12,532 nucleotides of DNA, taken from the NCBI GenBank assembly GCA_021789565.1, contig JAJYJL010000092.1:1-12532 (forward strand), read 5' to 3'. Numbering within the stretch: the stretch's first letter is position 1; the number at the start of each line of letters is the position of its first letter. Shown piece by piece: positions 6,097 through 12,532 of this stretch. The stretch comes from Acidobacteriota bacterium. Lineage in GTDB: Bacteria; Acidobacteriota; Terriglobia; UBA7540. The notes below the pieces were generated by a model that had not been told where the DNA came from, did no database searches, and saw only the letters and a program-made list of their open reading frames with translations. Both the position numbers and the translations under genes were made by a program.

Positions 6097-7637
6097 TATT
6101 TTGCAAGCGCTGACGCCAGGGATGGGCTACGCTGGTAGCCCAGCGAGGGATGATGGCAGTAAAAAATTCTGACCGGGCGGTTGTCGAGTGAGGGAATTTC
6201 AGCCTGCTCCTCAACCCAGCCCGCTGTCCCCATGAAATTGGAAAAGGCCGGGACCTCGTCCTCGGCGCGCTCCAGCAGAAACCGCTGGACTCCCAGATAC
6301 CCGTCATCGCCCAGCACCACCAGGGTTTCCAGGTTTGGAAACAGAGAAAGTTCATTTCGCAAATGCCGGGAGCAGTAGCGCATGGCTTTATCCGGCACCC
6401 GCGGAGCTGACGTGTGGCAGCGGATGACGTCCGTGAGGATAAACCGCTTCTTGAATTCCGCAAACGTGCTGATTCCAAGCAGATCGTAGAGAGCTGTCAC
6501 AAAACGGTTGGGCCGCCCGTTGTTGCGATAGAACGAATTGTCCGCGCGGGCCGTGGCGTGGCGTCCGATCACCGCCGTGCGGACTGAACTGAGATCGGGA
6601 TAGTCGCGCTTGATGTACCTGGCCATGAATTCACGCGGCGGTAGAAGAATGGTTGAGATGGCCGCACAATCACGGCAGCCCTCAATTTTATGCATCACCG
6701 CTTCCGCGTCAATCCCGGGGGCTCTGGCTTCCATCGTCGTCACGGCCGGGGCGGAGAGTGCCAACCGCAAAAGTTCCTCCGCCGAAGTTCCGACAGGGCC
6801 AAGAATAACGTTGTCAATCAGCCTGACCCGATCGACGCTCGCTGCCACCAGCGCCATGGTGCCTGTGGTGATGCGGGAAACGGGTTCAAACGACAAAGGA
6901 TTAACTATGGCGAGATAATCGACCTTGACCTTGGAATCGGCCCGCAAGATGCCGCGCATTTCCTCCATGATTTTCCTGGCGTCGGATTCACCAGCATGGA
7001 CCATTTCTTCGGCTTTGCGGAGGCTTTGAGAAAGCGCGAGGGCTGACTTTCGCTGTGCTGGTTTGAGATACCCATTGCGTGAACTGATCGCCAGTCCGTC
7101 CGCGTCCCTTACGATGGGGCAAAGCACCAGGCGGACATTCAGGTTGAGGTCCTCCACGAGGCGGCGGATCACAATGGCCTGCTGAAAATCTTTCTGGCCG
7201 AAATAGGCCATATCCGGCTGCACGATATTGAATAGCTTGATCACCACAGTCGAGACACCACGAAAATGTCCCGGGCGTGAGGCCCCTTCGTAAACCTCTC
7301 CCAGGGGACCCGGCTCCACAAACGTCTGGAATCCTTCGGGGTACATTTCCTCTCTGGACGGAGCAAAGACGGTATCAATATTGTAGGAACTCAGCAGCTT
7401 GAAGTCTTGATCAAGGTTTCGTGGATAACGTTCGAAGTCCTCTTTGGGTCCGAACTGGAGGGGGTTCACAAACAACGAAGCTACCACGACGTCGCATTGT
7501 TGCTTGGCCTGGCGGACCAGACTGATGTGGCCTTTGTGTAATGCCCCCATGGTGGGAACCAGACCCACGGATTTGCCGCGGGAACGGGTTTCCCGCGTCA
7601 GGGCCTTCATTTCGCTTACTGCGGTGATGAGGCGCAT
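6096..7637 (-). CDS. panC: pantothenate synthetase (PanC) fused to an Fe-S uracil-DNA-glycosylase-like domain
   Basis: Residues 1-282 are a complete pantoate-beta-alanine ligase, which joins pantoate and beta-alanine using ATP to make pantothenate. The signatures are VPTMGALHKGH (27-37, HIGH-type nucleotide site), SLFVNPLQF (54-62), GHFRGVSTVV (123-132), YFGQKDFQQ (145-153) and DGLAISSRNGYL (180-191). A normal PanC ends here (about 280 residues), but the frame continues for 230 more. That part resembles the uracil-DNA glycosylase superfamily: C321xxC324 and C407...C422 match the spacing style of family 4 Fe-S ligands, NRFVTALYDLLG (377-388) recalls the superfamily N-x-F-W segment, LTDVIRCHTSAPR (401-413) and LVVLGDDGYLG (439-449) are typical, and CHHPSLGY (494-501) is the HPS motif. 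The usual first motif (GEAPG type) is not recognisable, so catalysis is uncertain. The gene lies 111 bases downstream of panB in the same direction. Confidence 0.88.
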   Translation of the reverse strand: MRLITAVSEMKALTRETRSRGKSVGLVPTMGALHKGHISLVRQAKQQCDVVVASLFVNPLQFGPKEDFERYPRNLDQDFKLLSSYNIDTVFAPSREEMYPEGFQTFVEPGPLGEVYEGASRPGHFRGVSTVVIKLFNIVQPDMAYFGQKDFQQAIVIRRLVEDLNLNVRLVLCPIVRDADGLAISSRNGYLKPAQRKSALALSQSLRKAEEMVHAGESDARKIMEEMRGILRADSKVKVDYLAIVNPLSFEPVSRITTGTMALVAASVDRVRLIDNVILGPVGTSAEELLRLALSAPAVTTMEARAPGIDAEAVMHKIEGCRDCAAISTILLPPREFMARYIKRDYPDLSSVRTAVIGRHATARADNSFYRNNGRPNRFVTALYDLLGISTFAEFKKRFILTDVIRCHTSAPRVPDKAMRYCSRHLRNELSLFPNLETLVVLGDDGYLGVQRFLLERAEDEVPAFSNFMGTAGWVEEQAEIPSLDNRPVRIFYCHHPSLGYQRSPSLASALAK

Positions 7638-7748
7638 AGGCTTCTTCGGAACAGGGTTCCGAGAGTTCAGCTCGCATCCCTTCGATGTGTACCGTTTCCG
7701 TTCGACCGGAAAGGGTCCGGCCAGCGACAGTCTATCCCCAGGTCCTGT

Positions 7749-8627
7749 TCAGGAACGATGCCGACGGGAAACCTCCCTTTCAGACTGATCGAGGACAGCC
7801 TGCTGGCAATGATAGGACTCGCCGTCGCCCGGATACCGGCCCTCCACAACATCCTCTCTGTATCGCACGAGCGCATCGTGTAAAATCTTTCGAAGGTCCG
7901 CGTAGGCACGGACGAATTTTGCCGGCTGCTGAAAAGTGAGTCCGGCAAGGTCGTGGAACACCAGGACCTGCCCGTCGCAATCGGGACCAGCTCCAATGCC
8001 AATGGTGGGGATGCGCAGCCGGCGGGTGATCATGGCTGCCAGTTCACGCGGAATGGCCTCCAGAACCAGCGCGAAAACGCCGGCGTCCTCCAAAGCCTGG
8101 GCATCAGCCAACAGCTCGTTCGCCGATTCCGGGGTCCGGCCCTGCACGCCATAACCGCCCAACCGGTGGACCGATTGCGGCGTCAGGCCGATGTGGCCCA
8201 TCGTCGGAATTTCCGCGTCGACCATGCAGCGCACCAGGTTGGCGCGTTTCCTGCCACCCTCAATTTTGATGGCCTCGGCGCCTCCTTGTTTGATGAAGCG
8301 CAGGCTGGTCCGCAATGCGTCGCGTTCTCCCAGGTGATAGGACCCGTAAGGCAGGTCCGCAACCAGCAGTGCGCGGCGCACACCGCGGCGCACCGCCCGG
8401 AGATGATGAAGCATTTCGGCAGGCGTCACCGGGACGGTGGAGTCATAACCCAGAACCACCTGGGCCAGGGAATCGCCCACCAGCAGGATGTCAATTCCCG
8501 CTTCGTCCACGAGGCGGGCGGTCGGATAATCGTAAGCCGTGAGGGCAGAGATCTTCTCGCCGCGGAGCTTGCGGTCAAGAATCAAAGGGACAGTAATTTT
8601 GCTCACGGCCAGTGTTTTGGGGTCCAT
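7749..8627 (-). CDS. panB: 3-methyl-2-oxobutanoate hydroxymethyltransferase
   Basis: PanB transfers a one-carbon unit from methylene-tetrahydrofolate to ketoisovalerate, the first committed step to pantothenate. The 292-residue TIM-barrel enzyme shows SALTAYDYPTARLVDEAGID (27-46), VGDSLAQVVLGYDST (50-64) with metal-site Asp52, VADLPYGSYH (89-98) with Asp91, KIEGG with Glu123, MGHIGLTPQSVHRLGGYGVQG (143-163) and the likely catalytic base Glu190. The usual end, DVVEGRYPGDGESY, is followed by an extra tail of about 24 polar residues; the family norm is about 264. AGGAGG (8635-8640), seven bases before the ATG, fixes the start. Its neighbour folK makes folate precursors, so the folate cofactor and the pantothenate branch are encoded side by side. 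The stop is TGA. Confidence 0.97.
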   Translation of the reverse strand: MDPKTLAVSKITVPLILDRKLRGEKISALTAYDYPTARLVDEAGIDILLVGDSLAQVVLGYDSTVPVTPAEMLHHLRAVRRGVRRALLVADLPYGSYHLGERDALRTSLRFIKQGGAEAIKIEGGRKRANLVRCMVDAEIPTMGHIGLTPQSVHRLGGYGVQGRTPESANELLADAQALEDAGVFALVLEAIPRELAAMITRRLRIPTIGIGAGPDCDGQVLVFHDLAGLTFQQPAKFVRAYADLRKILHDALVRYREDVVEGRYPGDGESYHCQQAVLDQSEREVSRRHRS

Positions 8628-8691
8628 GGCATTACCTCCTCATCAGAAAATCAGGGCGCGGTGACAACGCCCCCGGCACGCGCCGAGCGGA

Positions 8692-8719
8692 AATAAAAAA
8701 CCTCCCGGCCACAGTTCAA
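8692..8719 (-). promoter_or_regulatory. possible promoter for panB-panC
   Basis: On the minus strand TTGAAC (8714-8719) and TTTATT (8692-8697) are 16 bases apart, 65-90 bases before the panB ATG. Each box matches the sigma70 consensus at four of six positions. Rho-independent readthrough from the kinase gene is an alternative source of the transcript. Confidence 0.3.
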
Positions 8720-8779
8720 ATCGTTCCGGCGCCGGCGCAACATGTCACCGCAAAGCGCTTGCCGGGGGTCGAATTGCCT

Positions 8780-8877
8780 GGACTGAGAGGGTCGAAACGG
8801 TCTCGATCTCCACCCCGGGGTACCAGCCTGGGATGGGGAAAGGCGGCGCTTACCATTGTTTTCGACCGTCTCAGTCC
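8780..8877. repeat. 18-base inverted repeat flanking 62 bases, at the 3' end of the kinase gene
   Basis: The arm at 8780-8797 (GGACTGAGAGGGTCGAAA) and the arm at 8860-8877 are reverse complements with 17 of 18 bases matching. The right arm includes the stop codon and last codons of the deoxynucleoside kinase. A 10-base palindrome, ACCCCGGGGT (8812-8821), lies between them. In the minus-strand transcript it would fold into a long hairpin directly after the kinase. There is no T-run after the left arm, so it is not a classical terminator. Confidence 0.75.
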
Positions 8878-9536
8878 GGCGAAGCGGATCCAAGCGGCAA
8901 AAAATACTGGGTACCTCGTACCGGCTGCGTCAGCCGATGGAGCAACTGCTTTAAATCTTCGTTCCGGTCGACAAAGTCGATCTCGGACGTTTCAATCACC
9001 AGCAGATTGCTCGAACGGTAGCGGAAGAAGAAGTGTTCGTATGCGTTAACTACCGCCTCAAGATATTCTTCCGAGATGCGGTTCTCAAAAGCGATGTTCT
9101 TCTTCTCGATCCGCTTTTTGAGCATCTCCGGTTTCGCCTGTAAGTATATCACCAGATCGGGGATAGGGACCTGCTCGGCAAAGATCTGGTAATACTGCTC
9201 GTAAAGTTGCAATTCCGCGTCGCTCAGGTTGAGATAGGCAAAGATTTTGTCCTTCTCAAAAATGTAGTCACTCACGACAGTCCGGTTTGCGGAGCCCGAG
9301 ACGTCCAGGGCGCGGTACTGCCGGAAGCGTTCTACCAGGAAATACATCTGGCTCGTGAAGGCCGCGCCGGGCTTTTCATGGTAAAACCCCTTGAGGAAGG
9401 GATTGTCGTCCACGTCGCGCATGCGGTCTGCCTTCAGACGGTCTGCAAGGATGTCCGCTAAAGTGGTTTTGCCCACCCGAATTGGGCCCTCAACGGCGAT
9501 AAAACGGGGCGTCTCGTAGGCTGGCAATTTAACCAA
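8871..9536 (-). CDS. deoxynucleoside kinase (deoxyadenosine/deoxyguanosine kinase family)
   Basis: The enzyme phosphorylates a deoxynucleoside to its 5'-monophosphate in the salvage pathway; the exact base preference cannot be read with confidence. With the start chosen here it has 221 residues. The P-loop GPIRVGKT is at 17-24, less standard than the family's GNIGAGKS. Further on are FYHEKPGAAFTSQMYFLVERF (substrate pocket region), VVSDYIFEKDKIFA, the strand PDLVIYLQAKPEMLKKRIEKK and the lid segment RISEEYLEAVVNAYEHFF. No ATG exists at the N-terminus. TTG at 9536 is chosen because AGAGAGGA (9544-9551) stands seven bases before it; another in-frame TTG at 9557 lacks such a site. It sits between folK and panB in a co-directional run, an arrangement I associate with Acidobacteriota. 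The TGA stop falls in an inverted repeat. Confidence 0.88.
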   Translation of the reverse strand: MVKLPAYETPRFIAVEGPIRVGKTTLADILADRLKADRMRDVDDNPFLKGFYHEKPGAAFTSQMYFLVERFRQYRALDVSGSANRTVVSDYIFEKDKIFAYLNLSDAELQLYEQYYQIFAEQVPIPDLVIYLQAKPEMLKKRIEKKNIAFENRISEEYLEAVVNAYEHFFFRYRSSNLLVIETSEIDFVDRNEDLKQLLHRLTQPVRGTQYFLPLGSASPD

Positions 9537-9665
9537 GGCCAGTTCCTCTCTGGGCAATGCCGGTTTTCTGCGGTAGTGCGATCATGGCCTTAAAATACCG
9601 TCCGCGGGAAAGATAGTTTCGCGCATCGTGCCACGAAGGCCAATTTCCAATCCGTTGGAGTCCTC

Positions 9666-10172
9666 TCATGCTTTGCCTGCCACACCCTGCGAGGTCATGC
9701 GAATCACCTGGCTGGTGTCCGCCGTTTCACTCAGCATTTCCGCCACCGTCCGCTCGGTCACCGGGTGCCGAACACCGGGCGCCAGCTCGCCCAGGGGGAC
9801 CAGCACAAACCTGCGTTCCGCCATGCTCTCATGCGGGATGTTCAAGTCCTGCGAGCGGACCACGACATTCTCGTAGAGCAGGATGTCGATGTCAATCGTC
9901 CGCGGACCCTTGTGGATGTCCCGCTTGCGGCCCAGTCTGCGTTCCACCCGCTGGACGGCGCTGAGCAGTTGCAGGGGCAGAAGCTCGGTTGCAACCTCCG
10001 CCGCGCAGTTGACGAACCATGGCTGCTGGCGATATTCCACCGGCTCGGTGCGATAGAACGATGAGACGCGCCGAACCTCGACCCCTTCCACAGTAAGCTC
10101 ATCGAGCGCCTTCGTGATGTTTCCCCGCCGGTTGCCGAGATTGGACCCCAGAGAAAGAAAAACTCGCTTCAT
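9666..10172 (-). CDS. folK: 2-amino-4-hydroxy-6-hydroxymethyldihydropteridine pyrophosphokinase
   Basis: FolK (HPPK) transfers pyrophosphate from ATP to hydroxymethyl-dihydropterin, the step before dihydropteroate synthase in folate synthesis. The 168-residue product shows VFLSLGSNLGNRRGNI at the N-terminus, SSFYRTEPVEY (37-47), PWFVNCAAEV (51-60), the signature KGPRTIDIDILLY (88-100) with the two magnesium-binding Asp residues 94 and 96, and IPHESMAERRFVLVPLGEL near the C-terminus. The length is typical for a stand-alone FolK. The ATG at 10172 is preferred since it places MKRVFLSLGSN at the family N-terminus; an upstream TTG at 10181 would add three residues. It follows ruvB by 33 bases, which suggests cotranscription, and is separated from the kinase gene by 129 bases holding no clear signal. 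The stop is TGA. Confidence 0.96.
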   Translation of the reverse strand: MKRVFLSLGSNLGNRRGNITKALDELTVEGVEVRRVSSFYRTEPVEYRQQPWFVNCAAEVATELLPLQLLSAVQRVERRLGRKRDIHKGPRTIDIDILLYENVVVRSQDLNIPHESMAERRFVLVPLGELAPGVRHPVTERTVAEMLSETADTSQVIRMTSQGVAGKA

Positions 10173-10205
10173 GGATTGCAATTCAGGCCAGGTACCCGCC
10201 CGGCC

Positions 10206-11234
<1,029 letters not shown>

Positions 11235-11267
11235 ATCTTATGAGTGTTACTGATCCCGCCGCTGCTT

Positions 11268-11924
11268 TCAACTGTTTGTTGTTTCCTGCCGCTGCTCGAA
11301 AACCTTGCGGAGGAATTCATCGATCGATTTCACATTCTTATGCCGCGCGAGAATTTCAGCCGCCATCCGCCGGGCCTCGGAAGGCGAGTATTCAAGCTGC
11401 TCCAGCACCTGCACGGCCTCCATCTTGAGGTCCGAAACGGTTTCGGTTTCGACGGAAAGCGGCTGGTCGCTGCGGGCCAGGGCAAACTTCGCCATCTTGC
11501 CCCGCAGGTCGGTGACAATGCGCTCGGAGGTTTTGGCGCCGATGTAGGGCAGCTTTTTCAGCAGTTCGGTATCGCCCTGCTCGATGGCCAGGGCAATTTC
11601 ATTCAGCGGCCGGATCAGGCACTTGAGCGCCCGCATAAAGCCGACGCCCGGCACCTTGGTGAAGGTCTCGAAAAATTCGCGATCCAGCGGATCAAGAAAA
11701 CCCACCAGCTTGGGAGTCAGATGTCCGCCGGCCATCCCTCCGTCGATGTAATAAATAGTGTAAAGCGTCAGCGGATTTTTCCGTTCCTGCTCCGCCGCAT
11801 GGCGCAACCGGGCCGCGATTCCCGATGGCACAAAAACTTCATAACAGATCGAGTTGACCCGCACCAACAGGGAATTGTGCGCGATGCGGTCATAAAGAAC
11901 TTCGCCGGTGACTTCTGAAATCAG
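11268..11924 (-). CDS. ruvA: Holliday junction DNA-binding protein RuvA, probable CTG start
   Basis: RuvA tetramers hold the Holliday junction in a square-planar form and recruit RuvB. With a CTG start at 11924 the product has 218 residues. Domain I is an OB fold beginning MISEVTGEVLYDR and continuing to SICYEVFVP. Domain II has two helix-hairpin-helix motifs (KVPGVGFMRAL and LPYIGAKTSERIV). Domain III is the UBA-like RuvB contact (DLKMEAVQVLEQLEYSPSEARRMAAEIL). Between the in-frame TAA (11940-11942) and the conserved Ile-Ser-Glu start there is no ATG, GTG or TTG. AGGAG stands seven bases before the CTG. The first standard start, TTG at 11867, would delete 19 residues of the OB fold and has no ribosome site. 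It lies between ruvC (61 bases away) and ruvB (33 bases). Confidence 0.93.
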   Translation of the reverse strand: MISEVTGEVLYDRIAHNSLLVRVNSICYEVFVPSGIAARLRHAAEQERKNPLTLYTIYYIDGGMAGGHLTPKLVGFLDPLDREFFETFTKVPGVGFMRALKCLIRPLNEIALAIEQGDTELLKKLPYIGAKTSERIVTDLRGKMAKFALARSDQPLSVETETVSDLKMEAVQVLEQLEYSPSEARRMAAEILARHKNVKSIDEFLRKVFEQRQETTNS

Positions 11925-11931
11925 TGGGTTG

Positions 11932-11936
11932 CTCCT
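11932..11936 (-). promoter_or_regulatory. ribosome binding site that fixes the ruvA CTG start
   Basis: AGGAG on the minus strand, seven bases upstream of CTG 11924-11922 and just after the in-frame stop at 11940-11942. Position and strength favour CTG over the following ATT codon. Confidence 0.7.
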
Positions 11937-11985
11937 CGCTTAAATTTTGCCGCTTCCGGGGGCTTTCCCGATCCAGAAACAGATT

Positions 11986-12531
11986 TTACCGCAGCCTTCC
12001 ACTCTTAAGACGGACTCCCTGGGTGGGGTCCCGAAGCGTATTCATATAGCATAACGCCACGGCCAGCGCATCGGCCACGTCCGGGGGCCGCGGCGGCGCG
12101 CCCAGCGAGAATTGCTGCTGCACGGCCCGCTGTACCTGGAGCTTGGAGGCGTTTCCGTTGCCCGTGACCGATTGCTTGATTCGCTTGGCCGGCATGGGGA
12201 ACACCGGAACGCGCGCCAGCCGCGCGGCCAGGCAAATCACCCCGCGCGCGTGGCCCATCAGCACCGCGGTTTGGGGATAGTCGGCGTGGCTGTAAACTTC
12301 TTCCAGGCAGACGACCTCCGGACGGAACTCCTCGACGACTTCCTGAATGCCCTTGAAAAGGGTTTCCAGGCGCAGAGGCAGGTTGTTTCCCTCGGCCCGC
12401 GGCAGGCGAATCACTCCCGCTTCCACCAGCGTCGTGCCCTGCCGGCGGCGCTCGATGATGCCGTAGCCGGTGATATTGAGTCCCGGATCGATGCCCATGA
12501 TGCGGACCATATTGAAGCCGTTTCCTGCCAT
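11986..12531 (-). CDS. ruvC: Holliday junction resolvase RuvC
   Basis: RuvC is the dimeric endonuclease that cuts Holliday junctions symmetrically, guided by RuvAB. The RNase-H-like fold carries the four acidic catalytic positions: Asp15 in MGIDPGLNITGYG, Glu77 in VVCLEEVY, and Asp151 and Asp154 in DVADALAVAL. HARGVI (94-99) and KRIKQSVTGNGNASKLQVQ (116-134) are further family signatures. The length of 181 residues is normal. The ATG at 12531 is one base from the window edge, so its ribosome site cannot be seen. The internal ATG at 12510 (MVRIMGIDPG) matches the usual family N-terminus better and could be the true start. It heads the visible co-directional run ruvC-ruvA-ruvB-folK; the promoter must be further upstream. 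Confidence 0.96.
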   Translation of the reverse strand: MAGNGFNMVRIMGIDPGLNITGYGIIERRRQGTTLVEAGVIRLPRAEGNNLPLRLETLFKGIQEVVEEFRPEVVCLEEVYSHADYPQTAVLMGHARGVICLAARLARVPVFPMPAKRIKQSVTGNGNASKLQVQRAVQQQFSLGAPPRPPDVADALAVALCYMNTLRDPTQGVRLKSGRLR

Positions 12532-12532
12532 G

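Noticed and set aside
6730..6740. Separate gene start for the glycosylase-like part of panC
   Set aside because: The in-frame ATG near residue 302 has no ribosome site and the frame runs through from PanC without a stop, so a fusion is the simpler reading.
7647..7661. 6 bp hairpin CGGAAC-AGG-GTTCCG just upstream of the panC ribosome site
   Set aside because: It is short, does not cover the ribosome site, and nothing else points to regulation.

Overview
The window looks like a core-genome segment of a GC-rich, free-living bacterium. The gene set and protein style (a folK, deoxynucleoside kinase, panB, panC run next to ruvCAB, a ChlI/MoxR-type ATPase paired with a VWA protein, and long TPR proteins) fit Acidobacteriota best. 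That is an inference from context; there is no rRNA or other decisive marker. No transposase, phage gene, CRISPR array or tRNA was seen.

Layout. (1) 1-2581, minus strand: a ChlI/MoxR-like AAA+ ATPase followed by a VWA-domain partner that runs off the left edge, with a good sigma70-type promoter in front. (2) 2582-2864: a 283-base divergent intergenic region with promoters for both directions and a possible 20-codon upstream ORF ending directly at the gatB start. (3) 2865-6078, plus strand: gatB (tRNA-dependent amidotransferase subunit B), a secreted protein with nine TPR repeats, and a Bcp/PrxQ-type peroxiredoxin. (4) 6096-12531, minus strand, in transcription order: ruvC, ruvA, ruvB (Holliday junction processing), folK (folate), a deoxynucleoside kinase, panB and panC (pantothenate). 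The panC product carries an extra C-terminal domain resembling an Fe-S uracil-DNA glycosylase.

The main discovery is the peroxiredoxin at 5620-6078. An otherwise intact 152-codon frame is interrupted by one in-frame TGA at codon 44. That codon sits exactly where the catalytic cysteine belongs (motif TPG-C). Ten bases further on begins a hairpin with a 6 bp perfect stem and a GUU loop, at the distance and with the loop G expected of a bacterial SECIS element. The gene is therefore best read as a selenocysteine peroxiredoxin. It has no cysteine at all, and the usual resolving Cys position holds His. Standard gene calling would miss or truncate it. TGA serves as an ordinary stop for panB, folK and the kinase in the same window, which argues against a general change of the genetic code.

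Other points of interest are the PanC/glycosylase-like fusion, a ruvA that can only start at CTG (or ATT) if its OB fold is to be complete, unusual Walker motifs in the AAA+ ATPase, and an 18-base inverted repeat at the 3' end of the kinase gene.
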